This document shows, in pieces, positions 31,320 to 42,000 of a DNA stretch of 64,000 nt. The translations under genes were made by a program, and so were the position numbers. The DNA is from Bizionia sp. M204 (GTDB lineage Bacteria; Bacteroidota; Bacteroidia; Flavobacteriales; Flavobacteriaceae). The stretch's first letter is position 1; each line of letters opens with the position of its first letter. The notes under the pieces were generated by a model. That model had not been told where the DNA came from, searched no databases, and saw only the letters and a list, made by a program, of their open reading frames with translations. The stretch spans positions 2,469,001 through 2,533,000 of the forward strand of contig NZ_CP046242.1 of assembly GCF_023205095.1 (NCBI RefSeq), given 5' to 3'.

Positions 31320-32864
31320 ATGGATAAAGAATTAATTATTCGGTCTGGTTCAGACGCTGTTGATTTTGCCTTATTAAAAGATGGAAGACTAGTTGAATTA
31401 CAGAAAGATGAAGGCGGTAATAACTTTTCCGTTGGCGATGTGTTTATTGCCAAAATACGAAAAGCTGTTCCGGGTTTAAATGCTGCGTTTGTAAATGTAG
31501 GCTACGAAAAAGATGCCTTTTTACATTATCATGATTTAGGACCCAAACTCCCTTCCCTTTTAAAATTCACAAAACGTGTAAGCACAGGTAAACTAAAAGA
31601 CTATTCTTTAAAGAATTTCCCATTTGAAAAAGATATTGATAAAGACGGCAAAATTACGGACGTTTTAAAATCAAATCAATCTACATTAGTACAAATAGTA
31701 AAAGAGCCAATTTCCACTAAAGGACCACGGATTAGTTCCGAGTTATCCATAGCTGGCAGATACATTGTTTTGGTGCCTTTTTCTGATCGTATTTCTATTT
31801 CACAAAAGATAGAGGACAAAGAAGAAAAAGACCGCTTAAAACGCCTTGTAAAGAGTATTACTCCCCAAGGTTTTGGCGTTATTGTTCGTACAGTAGCAGA
31901 AGGCAAAAAAGTAGCAGAGCTAGATAAAGATTTACAAAATTTGCTTGGTCGTTGGACCGCAATGTGTAAAAAACTAGACAAAGCACACCACCCAAGTAAG
32001 GTACTTGGCGAATTGAATAAAGCTTCATCAATATTACGTGATATTTTTAACGATACGTTTACCAATATCCATGTAGATGATGAAGAACTTTACATTCAAA
32101 TTAAAGATTATGTGCAAGAAATTGCACCAAAAAAAGAATCAATTGTGAAATTATATCAATCCAATGTTCCCATTTTTGAGAAATTTGGTGTAGAAAGACA
32201 GATTAAAACATCCTTCGGGAAAACTGTTTCTATGTCCAAAGGCGCTTATTTGGTAATAGAACACACTGAAGCTTTACACGTTATTGATGTAAACAGTGGT
32301 AATCGTTCCAATAAAGCTAAAAATCAAGAGGATACAGCCTTGGAAGTTAATATGATATCTGCAACCGAAATTGCTAGACAACTTCGTTTACGTGATATGG
32401 GAGGCATTATCGTTATTGACTTCATTGATATGACGAAAGCAGAAAACAGAAAAACGCTTTACAATCATCTTCGTGATGAAATGAAAGATGACAGAGCGAA
32501 ACACAAAATACTACCACCAAGTAAATTTGGTTTAGTACAAATTACAAGACAACGCGTACGTCCAGAAATGAACATTAAAACGCGAGAGGAAAATCCGGAT
32601 TCCTTTAATGGAGCCGATGTTGAAGCACCAATAGGTATTGTGTCGAAAATTACTCACGATCTTGAACAATTATTAAAAAAAGACTATACAAAGGTGACCT
32701 TAAACACACATCCTTTTATAGCAGCCTTTTTAACCAAAGGTATTCCATCAATACGTTCAAAATGGTTTTTTGAACATAAAAAATGGGTCAAAATATTACC
32801 AAGAGATGCTTACACATACTTAGAGTACCACTTTTTTGATAAAGATGGTAAACAAATTAAATAA
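31320..32864 (+). CDS. rng: Ribonuclease E/G family endoribonuclease
   Basis: A 514-residue RNase E/G. An S1-type domain sits near residues 40-130. The catalytic DNase I-like core carries metal-binding D323 in HVIDVNSGN and D367 in GGIIVIDFIDM. It lacks the CPxCxG Zn-link that joins RNase E/G subunits: the position after ITRQRVRPEM continues NIKTREENPDSFNG with no cysteine. This absence appears typical for the phylum but means the dimer is held differently. There is no long C-terminal degradosome scaffold, so it resembles RNase G more than RNase E. Roles would be mRNA decay and rRNA processing. Confidence 0.93.
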   Translation: MDKELIIRSGSDAVDFALLKDGRLVELQKDEGGNNFSVGDVFIAKIRKAVPGLNAAFVNVGYEKDAFLHYHDLGPKLPSLLKFTKRVSTGKLKDYSLKNFPFEKDIDKDGKITDVLKSNQSTLVQIVKEPISTKGPRISSELSIAGRYIVLVPFSDRISISQKIEDKEEKDRLKRLVKSITPQGFGVIVRTVAEGKKVAELDKDLQNLLGRWTAMCKKLDKAHHPSKVLGELNKASSILRDIFNDTFTNIHVDDEELYIQIKDYVQEIAPKKESIVKLYQSNVPIFEKFGVERQIKTSFGKTVSMSKGAYLVIEHTEALHVIDVNSGNRSNKAKNQEDTALEVNMISATEIARQLRLRDMGGIIVIDFIDMTKAENRKTLYNHLRDEMKDDRAKHKILPPSKFGLVQITRQRVRPEMNIKTREENPDSFNGADVEAPIGIVSKITHDLEQLLKKDYTKVTLNTHPFIAAFLTKGIPSIRSKWFFEHKKWVKILPRDAYTYLEYHFFDKDGKQIK

Positions 32865-32868
32865 TAAC

Positions 32869-32899
32869 AAAGCTCCGAATTTTCTTCGGGGCTTTTTTT
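32869..32899 (+). terminator. Terminator after the RNase E/G gene
   Basis: AAAGCTCCGAA and TTCGGGGCTTT pair with one G-U, around a 5-base loop, followed by a T run. It begins four bases after the stop codon. Confidence 0.85.
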
Positions 32900-33088
32900 A
32901 TGCGCAAACTTTAGGTACACTTAAAATAAAAAGCTTTTCGTATGAATTTTAATACCAGATGATGGTTGCATATTTACTAGTTGCATTACGGACTATAGGA
33001 AGCTAAATTTCAGTTTTACGCTTTAATTAAAGACCCTTTTATAATCTATAGTAAAATGCAAAAAATTGACATTAAACACGAAGAAAAT

Positions 33089-33125
33089 AAAAAGCCTTGC
33101 TAAATTAATAGCAAGGCTTTTTTTT
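33089..33125 (-). terminator. Terminator of the T9SS adhesin operon
   Basis: AAAAAGCCTTGCTA and its perfect 14-base partner enclose a 6-base loop with T runs on both strands. It lies 22 bases after the OmpA-protein stop codon on the minus strand and could also stop readthrough from rng. The 189 bases between it and the rng terminator hold nothing I recognise. Confidence 0.85.
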
Positions 33126-33146
33126 ATAACTAATAATTAGTTTGCC

Positions 33147-35045
33147 TTATTCTTCAGAAGGATTTCCACTTACTATAATAAACTCTGAACGTCTATTTGT
33201 TTGATGTTCTGCTTCTGTACAATTAGATTTACAATCTACTTTAGGCTCATTTTCACCTTTTCCTACTCCAGAAATTCTGGAAGCATCTATACCTTTAGAG
33301 ATTACATATTGGACGGTAGATTTAGCACGTCTGTCTGATAATCTTTCATTGTATGAAGCTGGACCTCTATTATCTGTGTGAGATTCTGCCAAAATAATCA
33401 TATTTGGATATTTCTTCATAACAGATACTAATTTATCCAATTCAAATGCCCCTTGTTGTGTAATATTAGATTTATCAAAATCGAATAATATTGGATTCAA
33501 TACAACACGATCTAGCACAATAATTTTATCAATAGGATTTAAATTAAGGAGCAATAACGCTTCCTTATCCTTACTCCCTGCAAAGCTAATTGTATTACTT
33601 TCATAGCCTTCTAATACACCGGCAATTTCCAAAGTTTTATCGCAAGAAACAGTGTATTCTACTTTACCATTAGCATCTGATGTTTGCGTTGAAACCACAC
33701 GTCCTGCAGCATCTCTAATTTTAACAGAAACGCCCGCTAAAGGATTACTAGTATCATTATCTACTACGGTTGTAATTACATTTACATTACATGGTACTAG
33801 GCGTTTTATTGCATATATATCATCGCCACCTTTTCCTCCAGAACGATTAGAAGACACAAAGCCTTCTCCTGTTTCCTCGTTTACAGTGAACGCAAAGTCA
33901 TCTACATTACTGTTTACGGGAACACCTACGTTTACAGCTTCACCCGCTTCTGACATATAAAATACGTCTAAACCACCTAGTCCTAAGTGACCATCTGAAG
34001 AGAAGTATAATGTTCCGTTAGAACTTGAAAATGGGAATTTTTCGTTTCCTTCTGTATTTACTTTGTCTCCTAAATTTACTGGTTCTCCAACTGTACCGTC
34101 TTCATTTACTGGTGCTTTGTACAGGTCAAATAATCCAAGACCTCCTGGCATATCTGATTGGAAATATAACGTTTTGCCATCTGCACTTAAAGCAGGACTA
34201 TTTACATTGTAGCTAGAATTATTTAAAGAAAGCGACTCAACATTTCGCCATTTATCACCATCTCTATTTGCTTTGTATATATGTAGAACACTGAATTTTG
34301 TATTAGAGATTGAATCTTTTTCATATTCGCCTTCAAAGAAACTCTCACGCGCAAAATACATGGTATTTCCATCCGGACTAAATGTTACAGTCCCTTCATG
34401 GTATTTTGTATTAATATCTCCTTTTACGGGGTCAGCTTCTTGATATGTACCATCTGTAAGAATATTTGAAACGTAAACATCTAAAAATGGTTGGTCATTC
34501 CATCCGTAGTTACGTCTAGCATTATTTCTAGCTGTTGTAAAATACAATTGACTATTATAAACTGCGCCTCCAAAATCTGAATTTTCAGTATTAATTTCTA
34601 AATTTTGAATAGTATACTCTTTTGCTTTTTCCAATATTAATGGTAAATAATCAGGATTTGCTTTAAACGCTTTTGCACGGTCATCTCTTGGTTTTAATTG
34701 AGCAAAACGCGCCATTTGTGCATTGGCTTCTTGGTACTTTTCATTTGCTTTAAGCATTTGAGCGTATTTGTAAACCATTTCAGCATTATCTGATGATTCT
34801 AAAGCTTTGGCATACCAGCGTTCCGCTTCAACTGTATTGAAAATATTATAATTAGCTTCTCCTAATTGTGAATAGACATAGGTGTCTCCTTCGCCGTTTT
34901 CAACCAGTTTATTGTAACCTGCAATAGCTTGAACAAACTCGAATTTAGCAAAATGCTTATCAGCAGATTCCGTAGCTTTATTTTGAGCAGTCGCACTTAA
35001 ACTACTCATGACTATAAGTGCTATAAATATTTTAATGTTTTTCAT
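33147..35045 (-). CDS. OmpA family protein with propeller repeats (T9SS-associated)
   Basis: A 632-residue exported protein: signal peptide to about residue 20, TPR-like helices (about 22-130), PD40/WD40-like propeller repeats (about 165-410) with repeats such as TVTFSPDGNTMYFAR and SPALSADGKTLYFQSD, a carboxypeptidase-regulatory-like domain (about 418-500), and an OmpA peptidoglycan-binding domain (about 515-632) with LFDFDKSNITQQG and ESHTDNRGPASYNERLSDRRA. This build is common downstream of PorP/SprF genes. It probably anchors the secretion or adhesin complex to peptidoglycan, similar in layout to PorE-type proteins. Confidence 0.88.
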   Translation of the reverse strand: MKNIKIFIALIVMSSLSATAQNKATESADKHFAKFEFVQAIAGYNKLVENGEGDTYVYSQLGEANYNIFNTVEAERWYAKALESSDNAEMVYKYAQMLKANEKYQEANAQMARFAQLKPRDDRAKAFKANPDYLPLILEKAKEYTIQNLEINTENSDFGGAVYNSQLYFTTARNNARRNYGWNDQPFLDVYVSNILTDGTYQEADPVKGDINTKYHEGTVTFSPDGNTMYFARESFFEGEYEKDSISNTKFSVLHIYKANRDGDKWRNVESLSLNNSSYNVNSPALSADGKTLYFQSDMPGGLGLFDLYKAPVNEDGTVGEPVNLGDKVNTEGNEKFPFSSSNGTLYFSSDGHLGLGGLDVFYMSEAGEAVNVGVPVNSNVDDFAFTVNEETGEGFVSSNRSGGKGGDDIYAIKRLVPCNVNVITTVVDNDTSNPLAGVSVKIRDAAGRVVSTQTSDANGKVEYTVSCDKTLEIAGVLEGYESNTISFAGSKDKEALLLLNLNPIDKIIVLDRVVLNPILFDFDKSNITQQGAFELDKLVSVMKKYPNMIILAESHTDNRGPASYNERLSDRRAKSTVQYVISKGIDASRISGVGKGENEPKVDCKSNCTEAEHQTNRRSEFIIVSGNPSEE

Positions 35046-35063
35046 TATGTTTAGCTTAAGTGA

Positions 35064-35978
35064 TTAGAAATAACGTGGTGAACGCGATACTTTTTTGGTG
35101 AAACTGAAATCGAAGTTAATAAATATCTCATGTGATGATGATGTTGCATAACTTAAATCTGATTGCACACTATCATAAGCATAACCAATTCTTAAATTAG
35201 GAGATACCATAAAGTTAATCATTCCCGTAAAAGAATCCTCTAAACGATATCCTGCTCCAATTTCCACAATATTAAACATGAAAAGGTTTGCATTTACATC
35301 AAAACTGATAGGCGCATCAAACGCCATTTTCATCATACCGTGAGGTTTTAATGCGAAATTATCAGATAAATTAAATACATACCCTGCTCCAGCAAATAAG
35401 TGTTGTGTTTCAGATCCAACTTTAACACCGTTTGTAGCATCTAAATGCACGGAGTTAAGCATATTTGGCATAGAAACCGACACATAATATTTGTTTGGTT
35501 TGTAGAAATAAACACCGGCACCCACGTTTGGTGTGGCGCCATCCACATCTTCTTGAAGGAAGGGATCATTCATATCTATGACGTCCAAATCCACCAATCC
35601 AACTTTGTGAAAGGTTGCACCTGCTTTAACACCAAAGGCTAATTTGTTATCACCTCCTAATGGTAAGGTATATGAGAAATCAGCATAGACGTTATTTTCT
35701 CTAACTGGTCCAATTTCATCATTAATAAAGGATAAACCGAGACCTACGCGCTTTCCAACTGGCGCACTAATAGAGAGTGTTCCAGTATTAGGCGAACCTT
35801 CTAACCCAACCCATTGGCTTCTGTAAAGAGCACCAATAGCAATTCCTTCAAAGGAACCGGCATAAGCTGGGTTTATCACGTTCATATTATACATATACTG
35901 CGTGTACTGCGGGTCTTGTTGTGCATGCATAAAGGATGCTGACAATAAGAATACGAAAATTATATATAGTTTTTTCAT
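35064..35978 (-). CDS. PorP/SprF family type IX secretion outer-membrane protein
   Basis: A 304-residue outer-membrane barrel protein. I start at MKKLYIIFVFLLSASFMHAQ, which gives a proper signal peptide; a start at 36023 would add 15 polar residues and overlap the adhesin gene. The mature start QDPQYTQYMYNMNVINPAYAGS is the PorP/SprF signature. Known SprF-like proteins are needed to secrete or attach partner adhesins that carry a type B C-terminal domain, such as the upstream 2066-residue protein. It lies between that adhesin and the OmpA protein in one operon. Confidence 0.93.
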   Translation of the reverse strand: MKKLYIIFVFLLSASFMHAQQDPQYTQYMYNMNVINPAYAGSFEGIAIGALYRSQWVGLEGSPNTGTLSISAPVGKRVGLGLSFINDEIGPVRENNVYADFSYTLPLGGDNKLAFGVKAGATFHKVGLVDLDVIDMNDPFLQEDVDGATPNVGAGVYFYKPNKYYVSVSMPNMLNSVHLDATNGVKVGSETQHLFAGAGYVFNLSDNFALKPHGMMKMAFDAPISFDVNANLFMFNIVEIGAGYRLEDSFTGMINFMVSPNLRIGYAYDSVQSDLSYATSSSHEIFINFDFSFTKKVSRSPRYF

Positions 35979-36001
35979 TATTAAATTTTGGTTGCGTTCG
36001 T

Positions 36002-39000
36002 TTACTTGTTGATATATACCCATGATGATTTCACTTTACCATTTTGATATTTCATGATATAATAATAAGTTCCTACCGGTAATTCATCACCGTTATCGGC
36101 AACTCCTCTAAACTGGTCTGTATAAATTCCATTTTTATGGCTAAATACTTTAACACCATGACGGTTGAATATTTCTAAACTACTCACATCATAACCACTT
36201 AGATCAAACGTATCGTTTACGCCATCATCATTTGGTGTGATAACCTGCGGAATAACCTGCACCAAACATTCATCTGTAATAAATGTTACTTCAGATGATA
36301 CGGGACAAGGTCCAGTTGTAGTATACGCAATTGTATACGACGTGTTTGTTTCAGCATTTTGGACTTCTCCCGTTGTTACATTTATGGTTGCACCATCGTT
36401 TGGAATCGGGTTAAAAGTAAATGTACCTCCCGTATCTCCTAAAATACTTATAGTTGCTCCTTCGCATGATATTGCAACCACGCTAAATGAAGCGTCTTCT
36501 TCTGCCGGAATGGTTATTGTTTCCGATGCCGTTGTTGGACAAGTACCTACCGTGGTATATTCAACCGTATAACTACTTCCTGATACTACATTCATAATCT
36601 CACCTGAACCTGGGTCTATAGTTGCTCCATCTGTTGGTAAAGGATTAAATGTAAATGTTCCTCCTGTATCACCTGTTAGAACAGCGGTAGCACCATCACA
36701 ATTTACTGTCATTGTAAATGAAGCATCACCTCCTGGCAGCACTGTTACTGTTTGTGTTTCTGTTTCTGCACAAACTCCAGACGTTGAATATACTACTGTA
36801 TACGTAGTACCACCGGTACCATTCGAGATTTCTCCTGTGGTTGCATTTATAGTTGCACCATCCGTTGGTACTGGGTCGAAGGTAAATGTTCCTCCTGCGT
36901 CACCATCTATAGTTGCTACGGCTCCATCACAATTAGCAGTTAAGGTAAAGGATGCATCACCAACCGTTGGCAAGGTTATTGTTTCTGAAGTTGTTGCTTC
37001 ACAACTAACATCACCTACTGTATACTCTATGGTATAAGAAGATCCAGGAACACCATTTGTAATTTCACCGGTATTCATGTCTAATACCGCACCATCCGTT
37101 GGTACTGGATTAAATGTGAATACACCACCTGAATCACCAGTTACATTGGCTGTTGCACCTGTACACGATGTTGTCATTTCAAATGCTGCATCTGCTATTA
37201 ACGGAATACTTATTGTTTGCGTTGCTGTCTCTGGGCAGTCGCCTACTGTTGTGTATTCTACCGTGTAACTTGCACCTGCTACAACATTCGTAATTTCACC
37301 AGAAGCGGAATCAATGGTTGCACCATCGGTTGGCACTGGATTGAATGTGAATACACCTCCAGTATCTCCCGTTACAGTTGCTGTTGCACTTACGCAATCT
37401 GCTGAAAGCGTAAAAGATGGGTCGCTTGGTAATAATACGGTTACAGTTTCTGTTCTCGTAACAGGACAGGTTCCAGAAATAGTATATTCAACAGTATAGG
37501 TATTACCACTAACACCGTTAGAAATTTCACCTGTTGTACTGTCTATTGTTGCGCCATCTGCAGGTTCTGGATTAAAAACAAACGTACCTCCGCTATCACC
37601 ATCAATTGTAGTAATAGCACCGTCACATGTTGCGGTTAATGTGAAGGAAGGATCTCCTGCCGCTGGCAATGTTATAATTTCCGTAACAATAGCCGGACAA
37701 CCAGCCTCTCCTACTGTATATTGTACATTATAAGTTGTTCCAGAGGTACCATTAGTAATCTCTCCGGTTGTTGGGTCAATAATAGCGCCATCCGTAGGTT
37801 CTGGGTTGAAAGCAAATGTTCCACCTGTATCTCCAAGAATAGTAGCAGTTGCTCCCGTACAGTCTAAATCCATTTCAAATGTTCCATCAGCTGTAGAAAG
37901 GTTGGTGTAAGTAACCTCAACTTCATCTACAACAGTAGCTTGACCACCCGTACATAAATCATATGTTACTTCAAAGGTATAAGTTGAATTTTGAGTTGGA
38001 GACACTGTTACGGTGTCTTCTGTCCCAATTACATTTCCTGCAGGGTCTACCCATTGTAATGCGTAATTTGGAACTCCTGACGGTGAAAACCTCCAAGATT
38101 CTTCTTGCGTCACTGTCCAAACACCCGTATTTCTACCTGGAGGTGTTGTAGCAGCGGTATCATCAACATTTTGCAATCCAATAACAGCTCTACCACCGTT
38201 CCAAGACGTACAAGTTGGCTTGCTTAATACATGAATATCAATATTATTTGATGATTCGTGAAGTATGATTTGAGATGTAGAGGTGTTTGAATTACATTGG
38301 CTACCAAAATGACAAACAGCATTATAGTTTACAACAAACTGTCTATAAGGTGCAGAACCTAAGACTACATAATCTATACTACCACAAACCGAAGGGTCTA
38401 TATCATGACCTACGCCGAAAATATTTGCTTCTGTAATCGTTGCGTTTGTAGCATTTGGCAAAGTATCTCCAGCACCAAGTGCCCATCCATTAAATCCACC
38501 TGCATTCTCTACCTCAAAACTAATAACACCATTAGAGCCAATAATTACCTGGTCATAAACACCACCATAGAAACAGAAATCAAATCCAAGTTCTAAAACG
38601 TCAGACCATGTATCATCAACGTTTATACTTGTTGGTGTTGCGCCATCCACTGGAGGTGTTGGACAGGTATCAATAGCGTTTATTTCATAATTATTCGTGT
38701 CTTGACCATATAAATGGAAGTTTCCTGATAGTGTAACTTCTGGCGTATTACAATCTACACCCGTATCATCACCGGCAAAAACAATAGAGCACGGATTTGG
38801 TGGTGGTGGACATATAAACGCTAATGGGTTACTTATAACTGTACAGTTAGGATCGTTTGTATTAGCAACTGTAACAACTACATTTGTACCAGCTGTATAT
38901 GGACCAAAGTTTAAAATTCCTGTTTCTGTAACCACAACTGGAGCACTACCCTGATTATCAGTTAGTGTTAAGCTCGTTGCATCTCCTAAATCTGTAATAT

Positions 39001-42000
39001 CTACTTCTACTTCAAAAACAGGGTTATTAGGATCTGTTATACAATCACCATTCACCACATCAAAACGTACCGTTTGTGGTAAACATGTTTGGCAATACAC
39101 ATCAAAATCCCAAGGTGTATAACCACTAGTTGAACAACTTCCGGAACCATCTGATTGAATGATTACGGTTAAGGTAGGTCCAGAGGTTGTAAAGGTTAAA
39201 CCTGCTAAATTACCTGCGTTACCATATCCATTATAAAGTTCTGTACCATCCGAATCTAAAACAATTAATTCATCCCAAGTATTCTCAACCTGACCTGCGT
39301 TAAATTCTAATACTAACGGAAAACCTGTTGAACTTGCATAATTGAATTCGGTTGTATCATTTGCCGTGTAGCAATATGTTGTATTTAAAGGCACGCCAGA
39401 TTCACAATCTACAATTTGGTTTGGATCTGGTCTTGTTGTAAAACTATATTCAGTACAATCTGCTGCCGAACCATTATCATTATAGGGTGTAATAGTTACA
39501 TAAAAAGTTGTATCATAAGTTAACGTTCCTGGATCGTATGTTAAAACGTTACCAACATCAAAACTATCAAGGATATCAGTGCCTCCTGGAGTTGTGCCAA
39601 TCGATAAGAAATAACCTGTAACGATAATAGAAGCTTGACTCCATGTTAAATCTGCATTTTCATCTACATCAACAGATGCATTTGCAGGTGCTAATAATAC
39701 AGCATTACAATTAGGAACGGCTGTTGTATCAATACATGACACATCAAAATCCCATGGTGTTCTAGAGCCACTTTCACAACTTACAGAACCATCAGATTCA
39801 TAGAACATTACTAATGAGTCTCCTGTAGAGTTTATTGATAACCCTGCTAAATCACCTCCATTATTACCTTCAAAAATGACCGTTCCATCGGCTTCTTCTA
39901 TTCTAATATTATCACAACAAGATTCAATAGTTCCAGAGTTAAAGAACATATTTAAAGGGTTTCCATTTGAACTTTGGAAACTATATAACTCTATAAACGT
40001 GTTATTACCATTTTCATAACAGAAAACTGTATTAATTATTTCGGCATTCTCACAGTCTACAATTTGGAAAGGATCGTTTTTAACGGTAAAGCTTTCCTCT
40101 GTACAACCTGTTGCGTTTCCATTATCATTGTAAGGAATTATGGTTACATAATAAGTCGTTTCATACGTTAATGTTCCAGGGTCAAAGGTTAAAACATTTC
40201 CTACATCAACGCCATCTAAAACATCTGTTCCGCCTGGTGTAGTACCCATATTAATAATATAACCCGTAACAAAAACACTTGCTGGACTCCAAGTTAAATC
40301 GGCATTCTCATCTACACCAACCGCGCCGTTTAATGGAGCAGTCAGTTCAGCGTTACAATTTGGAACAACTGTAGTATCGACACAAGACACATCAAAATCC
40401 CATGGTGTTCTAGATCCACTTGCACAACTAACAGAACCATCAGCTTCGTAGAACATTACTAATCTATCTGTTATAGAAACAATAGATAATCCAGCTAAAT
40501 CGCCTCCATTATTGCCTTCAAAAATAACAGTTCCATTCCCGTCTTGTATTCTAATATTATCACAGCAAGATTCAATAGTTCCTGAATTAAAGAACATGTT
40601 TAAAGGACTTCCGTCTGAACTTTGGAAACTAAAAATTTCCTGAAACGCATTATTCCCATTTTCGTAACAGAAAACCGTGTTTAAAATTTGATTTGCTGCA
40701 CAATCAATAATCTGATTTGGATCTGGACGCACTGTAAAACTTTCCTCATTACAGTTTACCGCAGGTCCATTATCATTATAAGGCGTAATGGTTACATAAT
40801 ATGTTTGATCATAATCCAAGGTTCCTGGATCGTATGTTAAAACAGGACCTACATCCACATTATCTGCAATATCCGTTCCCCCAGGTGTAGTTCCCATAGT
40901 TACGGTATAACCCGTAACAAAAATGGTTGCAGGACTCCAGGTTAAATCCACATTTTCATTAACGCCAACTTCCCCATTTATTGGTGCTGTTAACGTAGCG
41001 TTACAATTTGGTATAGATGATGTATCAACACAGGCTACATCAAAATCCCAAGGATTGTTGGTACAGCTAATTCCGGAACCATCTGAAGTTACTCCTATTG
41101 TAATCGTATCGCCTGTTGATGTAAATATCAAACCGGCTAAATTCCCTCCGTTTCCGTAAGGAGTAGCTGCGTTTAAATTTGTAACACCGTCAGAATCTAA
41201 AACTATTAGTTCATCCCAGTTGTTTTCTGTACTACCAGAATTAAAAATCACCACTAAAGGCGAACCATCACTACTTACAAAACTAAATGTCGTTGTATCG
41301 TTATTTGTATAACAGAAAACCGTATTAATTGGAATTCCCGAACCACAATCTACCGGTGCATTTGGATCTGCTCCTGTTGTAAAAGATTGTACTGCACAAC
41401 CTGTTGCGTCACCATTAGCATTAAAAGGCGTAATCGTTACATAATAAGTTGTTGAGTATTCTAAATCTGGTAAAGCAAAAGAAGTTGAAAGACCAACGCC
41501 TTGAGACGTCACGACATCATCTCCGCCTGGCGTAGTTCCCACCGCTAGGGTATAACCAGAAGGAATACCTGTAGCAGGTTGCCAACTTAAATCGGCTGTT
41601 ATTGGAACTCCTGTTGCACCATTAGTTGGCGAAATTAAATTAGAACACGATGGTGGATCTACAACCACTTGTGATGCAGTAACATTATCTATATAGAAAT
41701 AATAATTTCCAGAAAAATAAGTATTTTCAAATCTTAATTTGATATCAGAACCTGTAGGCACATTTGCGGCCGGTAGAACAAAACTTATATTAGCACAGGT
41801 ATTTGCTGCCTGATGGTTAGAATCATCTATGGTACCCATATTGACCCATGTAGCTCCATTATTTGTGGAGTATTCCACATTGAGCTCTCCCCAACCAGGG
41901 TTAGTAGGATCGACAGCGGCTGACCAATCAACAATTTTATAATCAAAAGCTACTGTTAAATCTGTACCATTTGATTGACCAACTATATTAGGTGATATTA

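Noticed and set aside
31193-31453. Minus-strand open frame across the start of the RNase E/G gene
   Set aside because: It is antisense to conserved coding sequence and includes the folded leader; no motif or promoter supports it.
36237-37499. Several open frames on the plus strand inside the adhesin gene
   Set aside because: They lie opposite a repeated coding region and repeat with it, lack starts or promoters, and their translations show only the mirrored repeat.
36257-37888. Regularly spaced repeats that might look like a CRISPR array
   Set aside because: The units are 231-240 bases, fully coding and diverged; there are no short identical repeats with unique spacers and no cas genes.
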